DNA from: Hirundichthys speculiger
Lineage: Eukaryota; Chordata; Actinopteri; Beloniformes; Exocoetidae
Direction: 5' to 3'
Length of the DNA: 64,000 nt
Assembly: GCA_018398805.1 (NCBI GenBank)
Contig: JAGFBZ010000184.1
Location: forward strand, 43,080 to 107,079
Part shown: piece by piece, positions 9,346 through 22,000 of the stretch
Layout: each line of letters begins with the position of its first letter
Numbering within the stretch: the stretch's first letter is position 1
Program-made: the position numbers and the translations under genes
Notes under the pieces: model-generated
What the model was told of the DNA's origin: nothing
What the model saw: only the letters and a program-made list of their open reading frames with translations
Database searches by the model: none

Positions 9346-10625
9346 GAGCAGCAGTTGTTCCCTTTTGTAAATAGTTTTTCTTCTTTTTTCTCTCATTGCC
9401 AGGCCTTGTCAGTAGTCTACTCCGAAAATGACCATGTGAAATGTTTAAGGTGCATTAATTGATGCACGAGTGCTTCCAGGTTTTGATTAGTTAATTTACC
9501 GCTGTTTACGTGAAGTGTGCATGATGTTGTTGGCATCTTAAGTTAGCCTATCCATAAAACAGGTTTACGACAAATTCTGCTGTGGTGGTATTTTTTCTTA
9601 GTTCTAAGAATTTATTTACAAATGTTGTGATGAATTCAAAAGTCATAAAAGGCGGTGTGGCCTTTCTCTCTGTAGAAAGATCAATTTGATTTAAATTCAA
9701 TCTCTCAGTTCAGTCTCAGAAATTCAGCCTCAACAGTCCAGAAGATCAACTGAAGAGATTTCGGTCCCAATGCAAGGAAAATATTATAATATTATTTCCA
9801 TGTTATTTCCTTTTTTTCCATTTCCACAAATTAAAATCCATGCTTACATACACGTGGACATTTTTAATTTTTTTCTCTTTTTTTTCCCCTGGGGGGGTGG
9901 GGGCTAAGAGCATCATGGTGGCTCGGGGGGGCATTTGTTCAAAAAAGGCTAAGAACCACTGAGTTAAAAGGTAAATGAACATATTTTTATTCTTTACTCT
10001 ATTCTTTGTTTTTTAATATGTACAACTCTCATTTTATGTTTATACAAGAAACAAGAAAAAAATGTCTGCACACTAAGATTCTTCTGTTCATTTAATAGCC
10101 AAGCTTTCGGTCAGAGACCTTCCTCAGGGCACAAACAGATGGAGCATACAACAGACTAATCAATTAAGATTCATTAAGGTGCCCAGTCACACCTGCACAG
10201 ATGAATTGTAGTCCAAGTGTGGGAGTTGTAGTTTTTCTGTTCTTCCTGATTTTATATTTCCTCTACCCAAGGTAGCTGGCATTAAATTGACCCCAAATGC
10301 ACCAATAAAATTACCCACCACAAAAACATACATATTTTTACATACAAACTTGAGTACACACACATACATAAACAAAGCGAACATAAGAGTTCGATTAGAC
10401 AGGCTGATCTTAATTACTCTGTGGGCCCACCCTATCTCCTCCCTACGGTTTCAGGGAATTGAGCAAGTCAAATTGTCAAGGGGTGGGAACATTGATTAAG
10501 TGCCATGTCAAAAGGAATTGTTTTGGATCCATACAATTTTCATAGTTTTATGAAAATTGTTGCTTGCAAGCTTTTAAAGGTGGGACACGGGGATTTTTAA
10601 AGAAGCTTAGAATATCAATACCCCT

Positions 10626-10816
10626 GGGCCGTCCCGGTAGCGCAGTGGTTAGGGCAGGCAGCCCATGTACAAAGGCTACAGTCCTCGAGTGGCTGGTCGC
10701 GAGTTCGACTCCCAGCTTGCCGACCCTTTGCCGCATGTCTTCCCCATTCTCTCTGCCCCCTTCCTGTCTCTCTCCACTTTGAATAAAGGCCACTAGTGCC
10801 ATAAAAAAAAAAAAAA
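10626..10816 (+). mobile_element. tRNA-derived SINE
   Basis: The element starts GGGCCGTCCCGGTAGCGCAG and has an A-box-like TAGCGCAGTGGTT and a B-box-like GAGTTCGACTCCC, the internal RNA polymerase III promoter pair of a tRNA head. It continues with a pyrimidine-rich body (CTCTCTGCCCCC), AATAAAGGCCACTAGTGCC and an A-tail to 10816. This SINE type is common in percomorph fish. The target duplication was not resolved. The paralogous block at 64000 ends just before this position, so its presence there cannot be judged. Confidence 0.85.
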
Positions 10817-11314
10817 GAAATCGATAGAAAAAGAAAATTCAATATTCTCTGGGGAAATAAAATATCGATATATATTACAGGATTGATAAAATCGCTCAGC
10901 TCTAGTCCCTTAGCTCTTTTATTCTAGAATATAGATTTATGCATAGCTAAATCGTTAAGCAGCTCTGCAGCAAGATGTGCTTGATGAATGAAAAATGTTT
11001 TACAATCTGAGTCCATTAAAATATGATTCAAGTGCAGTGTAAGCGATCGATTTTTTTTTTTTTAAACACAGAGAAGCTGTATACAGTATCTTAAAATAAA
11101 AGTCATACCCTCATCCCACAGATCCTTTTTTCTGAGCTTTGTCTCCAGATTTCAGGAGATTTTATCCCATCATGGTACGCAGGTTCTTGAACATACACGT
11201 TATCTTATTTCTGCAGTGCAGCTTTTCAAAAGAAAGAGCTCAATTTTTTCAGCGTGACCATCTCAGTGCACTACATTTCTACCCCACTCTGTCCGAAGGA
11301 GGCAGGACATATTT
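10817..11314 (-). other. slc7a9 3' UTR and downstream flank
   Basis: No coding sequence. A minus-strand AATAAA (10918-10923) lies about 390 bases past the slc7a9 stop and is a candidate poly(A) signal. No RNA evidence is available. Confidence 0.35.
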
Positions 11315-11409
11315 TCAAAACTTGGTTGAAGAGGATTTCTCTTCTTCTTCCTCAACTTTCTCTGGAGGAGCCACTTCCAGTAACAGCTGGAGATGCATGG
11401 TGATGGGTC
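11315..11409 (-). CDS. slc7a9: slc7a9 coding exon 12 and stop
   Basis: Residues 471-501: [19 protein letters not shown], then a Glu-rich tail ending SSSTKF and TGA at 11315-11317. Human ends [20 protein letters not shown]; this protein has about 14 extra C-terminal residues. Confidence 0.85.
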
Positions 11410-14400
11410 CTACAGAGTAAAGGAGGTCAAAGATCAACATCAGCTTCAGCAATAAGTAGTTAGCCCTCCTTTCATCGCAACACATTTCATCAGCCTAGTA
11501 TCAAACCTTCTGATTACATGAAAATTCACAGTTACAAGGATCATCAGACAAATTTTGACTCTTTGGAGAAGCGTGAACATACTCATGAGTCTGTGCATCC
11601 AGCTGACTTTCAGGTAGACACAGGGGAAGTAAATGAGAAGTCCGCTAAAGATGAAGATTGTGCAGTAAAGATACTCCAGTTCTGGCTTGTCAATGATTGG
11701 AGCAAAGACGAGGTAGCAAGACACCACCACCATCAGACCGGCGATGACAATCGGCACCTTCAGATAGCATATACCAACACGCAGAAAGTGTTTATAACTG
11801 GGCACGCATTTGCTAATGTTTGCACAGAAAACTGCTCGACCAATGAGCCTCACCTTTACAGGTCTGTGGAATTCCTTCCTAGTGAAACGCATCACTATGA
11901 GAGCCAACGCTGTCAGTCCGTAGAACGCCCACTGAGCAAAACTAAAGTAGTTAATGAGGGTGTTGATGTCTCCTGGGATGATGTAGAGAATAGACAAAAT
12001 ACCCTAAAACAAAGGGAAATCACAAACTTGGACATGGAGTTGCAGAAATCTAGTAATAATTTCCAATCATCACTCATCACACAAGGGACATTTTCCATGT
12101 GTTGTACTCACTCCGAAGATGAGAGCAGGTGCTGGAGTATAACGCTTCACGCTGATATACGATAAGATTTTCACCATGTGACCTTCTCTGCCAGCTACAT
12201 AAGCCAGTCTAGAGGAAAAAAAGGTAAACATTTGCTGTCTTTTGTTTTATTTCTGTGGTACCCTTTTGTTATTACTATTATTTTAGTATCTCGTTCTTTT
12301 GCCTTACACAGTTTTGCATGTGCAGGAAGAGAGATTTTTTTTTTCTTTTGGTATAAGCAATCTATAATGAACTTGTAAAAGGTCTGTTTTACCTTCCAGC
12401 AGTGAAGCAGCTTCCATTAGCAGACCCAAATGTTGAGAAGGCAACAAAAAGAGGAACAATCCAAGACAGAGGGTAGAGGACTCTGTCTCCAAAAGTCTAT
12501 GGAGGCACAAACAAATCCTTCAGAAAGACACGGAAGTGGAATAAATGGGCTGTTACTGAGATTAAATCCAAAGCTCTATGAAAAAAAAAAAAGAAATCTA
12601 GAGCCCTACATGTGAAATGATGAGTGGATTATTTTAGAATGTTCTCATTAACACCCATTAATGTTTCATATTACACCACACTATTACGTCATTACAGTCT
12701 ATGTTTAAAACTAAAGGACTCTCAGGTTCTCCATGACTGTGTTCAGTTCTCACCACAGCAACAGCTGGAGACAACAGCAGTTCGGTTGTGGTCATTGCAG
12801 TGAAGTAAGCGACGTTGACCAACACGTAGCACACGGTAACCAAAGGGATCCCAATGAGGATGGCCCGAGGCAAGTTTCTGAGATTAATTGACAAAAATAA
12901 ATAAATAAATATAAAGGGGCATTTCATTTTCATTGCACATTTTAACATGATACATTATCTGATACAAATATTGTCACTTCTTTATTGATTTCATGATTTT
13001 TTTTTCACAATTACAATTGTTTCTCAAGCAAACTTGCCTTGCTTTCTCTGAATCTTGGAAAACATACCTTTTTTTTGTCCAATCTATATAAAGTGCACAC
13101 TAGATGTGCAGCACTTTGCACTATTTATTCAGTAGTTTGAATTTTTGAAAAGCTATTAACTAATTGTGAACTTGAACATTGTATAAGTGTTTCTTAAGTT
13201 GTTTCTTCAACATGAAGACTTCTGGAAAATAGGTTTTTACCTGTATGGGTCTTTCAGCTCCTCAGTGATAAAATTTAGTTGATTCCTGTGAAAATAATTG
13301 GGTAACATAAAATAAATATAGGTGATATTATATGTGGTGGCAAACTGATCACTCTGAGTTGTGTATATTTGCTCTAAGATCAAGAAAAGACGTAGTTTAA
13401 TTATTCGTGCTGACTTTCTGTAACCCACTGTAGCAGCTTATGTCAATACATAAGTTTAACATCCCAACACAAAAAAAGAGGCATCTAAGAATCTTATTAT
13501 AACTCTAACAGGATGCCAGCAATCTTAATTATTTGTGCAATTTTGATGCAGTTTATTTGACTCAATAAGACCTTAAGACATCCAGTCTAACCAACAGAAC
13601 TTTATATTGTTACAAGCCTTTACATTTTTCGTTGACTGGTGTGTCTGTGGCTTCAAAGCAAAAATTATCATTTTCATCATTTAACAGGAAGCTAATTTCA
13701 TTTAGTGTATTTCTATATAAATATTTGGTGTATTTGAAAAGTACGCCAGCCTGAAGACATCTACAGGCTAATATTCAGTTACAGCCAATAAATCGTTGCA
13801 GGATGTATGGGGCAAACATCATCCAGTGACATAATAGTAGAAGTGCTTTAAGCCCCAACTTCCAAGGAGCAACTTCTGATTTTCAGAGCTGTCACAATTA
13901 CAGAAGCAGGGAAATTTTCAGTTTATTGAATAACCACGAGGTGCTGTCTCCAAATGTGAGTCAATCTCCAGTGACTTCCATACTTCCATGTTAAAATGTC
14001 AAACTTTATAGGACAAATAAACATGTTAACAACCTGGCAAAGAAATCTGTTTTGGTCTTCATAACTAGATTTCACAACTCTAGATTTATGCATAGCTAAC
14101 AACTGTGGATGGGTGAATTTTTATGGACCTCATTAGGTAAAATGATATAAAGCCACAATGGATAATTTCTTTTTTTATTATTATTATGTGACAGCTGTAT
14201 TGCACTCTGTCGTGTTAACCATGTTAAAGATAAACTGTCATCACTTTAGTAATTCAGCATCTTTGGCAGGGAGCTGGTTGACCTTTGAGCTGTGGCTAAA
14301 GATCAAACAGAAAAGATTGATTGTTACTCTCAACATAATATGGTTTCTTGTGACATTAATTGTACTAAACCACTGTAGCAGGCTCTGAGTTGGCCTGGAA

Positions 14401-17400
14401 GCGTCCTGGTTAAAAATCTGATGAAACAGCTAGAATCAGCTACATTCACATGTGGTGAAAGGCTGCTAGCTCGGGCAAACCAAAGGATGCCTTGCGAACA
14501 GCCAGAGCATTCAGGTTCAAGCAACCTTTGCCCTGGACCATTACAGGACACCTCCAAGTTGACCAACCAGACCACGAGCCAACAGTTAGCCAAACCTTCT
14601 CCAGCACAGGATGGTTAGTCAACTGTGCTATCCATTAGCAGGTCCCCTCCGGTCCTCGTTTCAGCTTCAGCAGTCCACATTTCAGATGTAATTTCAGTAC
14701 CATCAAAGTTGAGGGTGGACGGACAGATCTGATCAGAAGGCCTATAAGGTCACCCTAGGTAGCATTATGACTAGTGCGAGCTAAGCCAAGCTAAATTAGT
14801 TGTATCATGGTATCGAAGCTAAGGTGGTCGGGTAAAATCTATGCTAATGCAACACGTTGGACCATGACATGTTATATAACACCTTTGTGTAAAATAAAGA
14901 TGATGTTAGACCTGATAGCCTCTACTTGGCTGCAATAATATGTCCCAACTGCTTTAAGGGTCAGAAACAACAAATATTAAGGATAAAGATACAAATGTCT
15001 GATCAAAAATACATTGTGAATTGAAAAAAAAGAACACTGAAAATGGATGTCATTTGAAAAACATAGTCAAATAAAATCAAAACTTGTTAAACTTCTGAAA
15101 GAGATCATTTAATTCCTAAGATAGAGAATCAACGATAGTATCCTACAGCATAATAAGAAATGTGATCACCCTCTGCAGACTGTGAAAAAACCAAAGTGGA
15201 GTAAATGTTTGTTGTTACCATCCATCATAAGCCCAAAGTCCATTATAAAAGGCAAGTCCAATTGCTCCGACTGATGTTGCTGAGCCTTCAAAGGCATTTG
15301 ACAAGGTCTCAGTGTTTCCTGGACATAAGAGCACGATAAAAATAAATCTAAATGATAATTATTAATATTTAACTCATCAAAGGCGAGGACTTTTAAGGTT
15401 AAGTTGTAAACCAAGGACAGTGGGATGTGCAAGATGACTCACCTTGTACCAGTAGAACGATGCCTGCCACCACTATGACGAGAATGATGACAAGCTTGGC
15501 TGCCGTGAAAAAGTTCTGCACATAACTTGCCAATTTGACACTCAAACAGTTGACGGTGACGATTGTGACTAAAAATGAAAAGGACATTTTGTAATATAAT
15601 TGAGAGCATTCCTGCTAAGACAGTCAACCTGTTTCAGGTAAAAAATAAGCTACTACTGTATTTGTTCTACATTCATTGGGTTTCATTTTCCTTTAACATA
15701 CAGGCCCCGATCGTACACTTCCTATTAACCCAGTAACTGCAAATTGCAGGTTTAGGAACCTCCGCTAACTGCTTATGCAATCTTCTGCTCCCTAAAGCCG
15801 CTACATGTTATGCCGACTCCCTTACTCACATTGTAGTTGTGGCAATGGGCGTGTCTTTTGCCCTTTCCGCAAACTCGGTATCTTGCGATCGCTGGTAGCG
15901 GGTTGCAGGTGGTCAGACTATCCGCTACCCGCAACATGTTGGCGTGTACAAGAGCGCGTCCAAATGGCATCAGTGTGCGTCCACCTGATCACATGTGGAC
16001 GTGCACAAACGGCTCTACCTCTTGAATTAACGCTTGTATAAAAAGCGTGATTTGGCCACAGTTGAACCCCTGAGAAAATAGCAGAGATCGTCTTAAACGG
16101 CTAGCTCGCCAGCTAAAACCATAGACGACCAGAGCGTGTTTACTCAGAGCACACCAACTATCTGGGACTTTCAGGTAGCCAATAGGAATTGTCCGTGTAA
16201 AAATATTTTAATGTATATTTAGGAAGGTGGAAGATTGCGTTCTTTGCGGGGAAACGCCCCTCCCGCTATCCGGTATCCCTAAATAGGGGCTTTAGGAAAT
16301 CTGACGGAAGATCGAGCCCACAGTGTACCACCATATGACCATCTTCGGCCATCAAACATATAATTTTCATTTAAATTTCCTCTTATTTTATAATGTTGCT
16401 TTTTACATCTGAACAACACTGCTAAATATGGTGATAGTTTAAAATTACTCATTAAGGAATTTTTGGAATGGTTAATAAGTCAGACAGCCTTTTCAACCTC
16501 AACATATATATACAGTCATGGAAAAAATTATTAGACCACCATTTTTTCTTCACTTTCTTGTTCATTTTAATACCTGGTTCCACTAACGTCATCATGTGAC
16601 TAAAACAGACAGAAAAGAAAACACTGAATGCATAAAAGCAGTGTTTTTGGCAGTACAACACCATAGCTATTGATGTAAAAACTTAAGTGATTTAGGTCAT
16701 AATCAAAAAAACCATGGAAAATGGTAAGATATCAGCTCTTAAATAAAACTCTTATAAGCAATCTTTGTGGTTATCGTTATGTTTGTCCAAACAAATGTAC
16801 CTTTAGTTGTACCAGGCATTAAAATGAACAAGAAACTGAAGAAAACAAGGGTGGTCTAATAATTTTTTCCATGACTATATATATATACAGTGGGGCAAAA
16901 AAGTATTTAGTCAGCCACCAATTGTGTAAGTTCTCCCACTTAAAAAGATCAGAGAGGCCTGTAATTTTCATCATAGGTATACCTCAACTATGAGAGACAA
17001 AATGAGGAAAAAAAATCCAGAAAATCACATTGTCTGATTTTTAAAGAATTTATTTGCAAATTTTTGGTGGAAAATAAGTATTTGGTCACCTACAAACAAG
17101 TAAGATTTCTGGCTTTCACAGACCTGTAACTTCTTTAAGAGGCTCCTCGGTCCTCCACTCGTTACCTGTATTAATGGCACCTGTTTGAACTCGTTATCAG
17201 TATAAAAGACACCTGTCCACAACCTTAAAAAGTCACGCTCCAAACTCCACTATGGCCAAGACCAAAGAGCTGTCAAAGGACACCAGAAACAAAATTGTAG
17301 ACCTTCACCAGGCTGGGAAGACTGAATCTGCAATAGGTAAGCAGCTTGGTGTGAAGAAATCAACTGTGGGAGCAATTATTAGAAAATGGAAGACATACAA

Positions 17401-18026
17401 GACCACTGATAATCTCCCTCGATCTGGGGCTCCACGCAAGATCTCACCCCGTGGGGTCAAAATGATCACAAGAACAGTGAGCAAAAATCCCAGAACCACA
17501 CGGGGGGACCTAGTGAATGACCTGCAGAGAGCTGGGACCAAAGTAACAAAGGCTACCATCAGTAACACACTACGCCGCCAGGGACTCAAATCCTGCAGTG
17601 CCAGACGTGTCCCCCTGCTGAAGCCAGTACATGTCCGGGCCCGTCTGAAGTTTGCTAGAGAGCATTTGGATGATCCAGAAGAGGATTGGGAGAATATCAT
17701 ATGGTCAGATGAAACCAAAATAGAACTTTTTGGTAGAAACTCAACTTGTCGTGTTTGGAGGGGAAAGAATGCTGAGTTGAATCCAAAGAACACCATACCT
17801 ACTGTAAAGCATGGGGGTGGAAACATCATGCTTTGGGGCTGTTTTTCTGCAAGGGGACCAGGACGACTGATCCGTGTAAAGGAAAGAATGAATGGGGCCA
17901 TGTATCGTAAGATTTTGAGTGAAAACCTCCTTCCATCAGCAAGGGCATTGAAAATGAGACGTGGCTGGGTCTTTCAGCATGACAATGATCCAAAACACAC
18001 CGCCCGGGCAACGAAGGAGTGCCTTC

Positions 18027-18066
<40 letters not shown>

Positions 18067-18918
18067 TGTATATATTAAGGGTGCAACAGTACAGGTGGCT
18101 CACGGTACGGTCCGTACCATGGTTTTTGTGTCACGGTTTCGGTACGGATTCGATACAGTTTCAGACCACCCGTGATCGCTAGATTCTGAGTTTGTGGAAA
18201 GAGCAACTCGCATGTCGGCGCATAAAAAAGCCCGCCAAAAGGGAATAAATGTGCAGCTGTGGCAGCTCTCATTCAGATGTCTGCTGTGGAGGAAACCAAG
18301 GAGATCTCTCTGTCTGGTGTCAAGCTGTAAAAGGTCTGATGTGGGAATTTATTTCTGATATGTCTGAAACTGTTGGTGGTCGAGGAGGGACAGGAACATT
18401 AATTGTTCTTTTTCTTTAAATGGGCATCCAATGATTCGTTCTGCAGTATTTTAAAAAGCACATCAGCTGCGCCAAGATGCACAACTGGTAACAACTGGAT
18501 CTTACGCATGTGAGATCTGGGATTAGGGAGGTGGAAGATTGTGTTCTTAACTGTTTTCACTCCCTCGCCGGTGTATTCAACAGCAAAACCAAAATGCTCC
18601 TACACCGGTGATTAAAAAAAGTTTTTCCCAATTTCTCCGCTACCGCTGGCCATGCCTGCTTGTTTTTTTTTTTTTCTTTTTCTGCGCCTATGAGCTGCAG
18701 CCAACCGGCCAAAGAGTGATAGGCTGGTAACCGTGAGTGAGTGGAGGCGAGTGCACATTGACATGCAGTGGTGGGCCTGTTGCCTAAAAGGCACGCACGC
18801 TCACGTGTAAGTCCAATACAAAGTTATTGGAACATAAATACCGCGGAACATAAAAGCGTCCCGTGTCCCGTGCAGGTCATACCGAACCGTACCATATTTT
18901 ACAGAGTACCGTTGCATC

Positions 18919-19002
<84 letters not shown>

Positions 19003-22000
19003 CAGTCATGGAAAAAATGATTAGACCACCCTTGTTTTCTTCAGTTTTTTGTTCATTTTAATGCCTGGTACAACTAAAGGTACATTTGTTTGGACAAACA
19101 TAACGATAACCACAAAGATTGCTCATAAGAGTTTTATTTAAGAGCTGATATCTTACCATTTTCCATGGTTTTCTTGATTATGACCTGTAAGATCCCCCAG
19201 TTTTGGTTCAGTCTCTGACTAGCAGAGTCTGTCACCGGGACCAGCTCTCCATCCTACGGGTAAGAAGTTGCGGTCTAGGAGAGGTTCCTCACTAGATTTC
19301 CTCAACTTATTTAAGCTGGTGTCGAGGAGATACGCCTAGCTCTCACTGCCTACTTCCAAACGTATGTCCCGCTCACTCCAATAACTGTCCTCAGAGGAAT
19401 AGCCGGGTGGCTCGAAGTCCAGCTATCGGTCACGTCTGTTAACGGCAGCTCTCCTCTCACGATCTGGGCTCTTGTTACAGGCTAGGAAAACTTTAGTGGC
19501 TCGGACAGCAAGCCTCAGGGACAATTTGACAATATTGTGACTAGAATAACCCATAAGAACCTGTGTGTTAGTGCAGAGGCATAAACAAGTCTTCAAAATT
19601 CTGAATACAGATGTAATGTCCACAACGACGTCTTATGATAGTTTTTTATATTATTAAAGCAGATTAGCAAGGTTAAGCAACAGCATTGATTGGTTAAACA
19701 ATTCTAATTCTAAAAAGGCAAATTAAAGCTGTGGCTTACTGATCAGTTCCTCTGGTTGGTTCAAGGACAGGCTGGTACGCAATGTGCACCTTTGCGTTTT
19801 CAAGGCCGCTGGGCAGGGAGAGAGAGAGAGAGCTCAAACGATCAGGCCTGCAGGTATGCTGATTCGGCCCCTCCTCCTTGCTAGCGGTGAGCTAGGCTAA
19901 CCAAAAAGGCTCCAATTATTCCTTCAAGAATTGGGAAAAATTCGTGATCCTGTTCCAAGCGTCTTTCTGTCTTCTTTTCTTGAAGTAATTCCTTCCAGTT
20001 AATCCTCCAGATGGGGGTTGCTCGTCCAGGTCCCAGCTAGTCCTTCTTCGTCTGAAGTCGCTCCAGGAATCCACCCAGAGTCCCTCTGCCTTCTCTTTTT
20101 ATGCGCTCTCTCTCTCTCTCTCCTTCTCTCGTCCATCCTGCCCCCAGCCCCGAACTGTTGATTGGTTCTCTCACCTTTGCATATGCATACATAATTTCCC
20201 TCAAACTCACATGACACTTCTGATTGGTTATTCACATATACAGGGGCGTGCATAATTTTACATAATCCGTCCTTTACATCATGCATAATTCATGTCCCAC
20301 AATGACTTCATATGTTTACAGATTTGGCAGGGGCGTTCACATTAATCATCATGACATCATGGCACCACCAATCCAAGGTTACCTTGTTTACGTGGCTATA
20401 CAGCCCGTTAAGCTAAAGCTTATCAGCTAACGCTAACCCTTTTTCTAACGATCTACTTATCAATGTATGTTCCAACGTTACATTAACTGATTGATTGATT
20501 GGTTCGTGTTTAATAACAGATTCGGCAACGAACCTCCGTCTGCAGTCCGGAGCCCATGTACCGCTCTGTATTAAACACACAGCCCCACCTTGCCTAGGCC
20601 CTGCTGAGCTGAGCGGATGACATCGCCATTTGACCCAGACACCTGGCCCCAGTATTGTGTATGGCGAAGTTACTTTATTGTTTACTCTTACCCACTTTCT
20701 CCTGCTTCTGTTATGACTCCGTAGCTCTGCCTGCAGAGTTGTTTGGGATAACCAGTTAATCAACAAGTAGCTTAATTTATCAAAACCTTTATTCATAATT
20801 CGTTCAATTTATTTCCCCTCTATTTTAGCAGTATCCTCATGGCTAATTATTATTATCCTTGGGATTTTTACCTTATAAAACCCCCCTATAATACTTATTC
20901 AGTTTTCATCCACCTCTGCTCCTGTTTTGATAAACATATCGGTTGTTTTACATTACATCACCCGCTGCTGCATGATCTCTCCCCCCTGTTTTGATAAACA
21001 TAGCCGTTGTTTTCATTTTTCACTGGGCACACAGTGACCCACAGCAGCTTACCTCAGCCTGCTGACAGCACAGACGCACAGTGTCTTGATCCAACGAGAA
21101 ATAAATCATAGATTTAATAATACATCTTTCTGATCATTGAATAATGTGATTACAAATCACAAATTAATTATCACTCTTCTGTTAATCCACTACATTATAT
21201 CAGTAAAATCTCATCAACAAAGCTGGGATAAGTCCAACTTCACCTGGGTCACTTGACAGACCTAAATCACTTAAGTTTTTACATCATTAGCTATGGCGTT
21301 GTACTGCCAAAAACACTGCTTTTATGCATTCAGTGTTTTCTTTTCTGTCTGTTTTAGTCACATGATGACGTTTAGTGGTACCAGGTATTAAAATGAACAA
21401 GAAAGTGAAGAAAAAATGGTGGTCTAATAATTTTTTCCATGACTGTATATATATTTCTAATTATTTCTACTCAACACAAAACTGACCACCAGTCTGCACA
21501 TGAACAAAATAGTCAACAAAGGCCTTGTTCATATATGTAGTTGAGTGCTTTTAAGTGTGTACTTACATATAGCTGCTGCTGAGAGACACTTGACAACCAC
21601 AACAGGAGGACTGCAGCCAGGATAGAAAGGAGTAGAGGCATATTCTGCAAAGCTCAGAGTGATGATGGCAAAAGAGGAGGGCTTCAGCACCATGACAGTG
21701 GTCCAGGAGTAGAGGTAGGCCACAATAGAGCCAAAAGCCTCTCTTAAATAGGTGTACTCTCCGCCCGATTTCACGATCATGGTACCAAGTTCAGCATAGC
21801 ACAGTGCTCCTGCGTAGCAACGCATGCAATCAAACACAAACACAAGATGACATTATTTCCCTTGATTTAACCATGAAGTCCCACTGAGATAAAAACCAGC
21901 CATAAAAAATCAACATACAAAATACACGAACCACACAAATGAACTATTAGACAGAATGACAACTATTCAAGCACAGTGACGTCTCAAGAAAAACCAGGAC

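Larger units (their letters stand above)
7294..9961. mobile_element. hAT element inserted in the Tigger relic, itself carrying a foldback insertion
   Basis: The left end TAGGGTTTCTCAAC and right end AAGAACCACTG are hAT-like termini. The flanks AGTAAAAA (7286-7293) and AGTTAAAA (9962-9969) are a near-perfect 8-bp target duplication. A hAT transposase C-terminal fragment lies at 9155-9345. The stretch 7388-8608 is a later insertion. Confidence 0.78.
5757..10620. repeat. Composite repeat block, copy 1
   Basis: The order LINE tail, GCCATCTGGTGGACAGG repeat, Tigger relic, hAT, then a TGAATTGTAGTCCAAGTGTG segment and GGTGGGACACGGGGATTTTT is repeated in the same orientation at 59992-64000. The copies differ by private insertions and deletions. 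Copy 1 alone has the foldback element (7388-8608) and the stretch 6435-7090. Copy 2 alone has MITEs at 60155-61042 and 62944-63167. This is a diverged direct duplication about 54 kb apart. Confidence 0.85.

Noticed and set aside
10640..10720. Possible genuine tRNA gene
   Set aside because: Has A and B boxes but continues into a SINE body with an A-tail; no intact cloverleaf was evident.
11518..12165. Long plus-strand open frame (about 215 codons)
   Set aside because: It is the antisense shadow of slc7a9 exons 9-11 plus introns, with no splice logic or recognisable protein.
17305..17901. Minus-strand frame of about 198 codons
   Set aside because: Antisense of the Tc1 transposase; the plus-strand DDE motifs explain the open reading.
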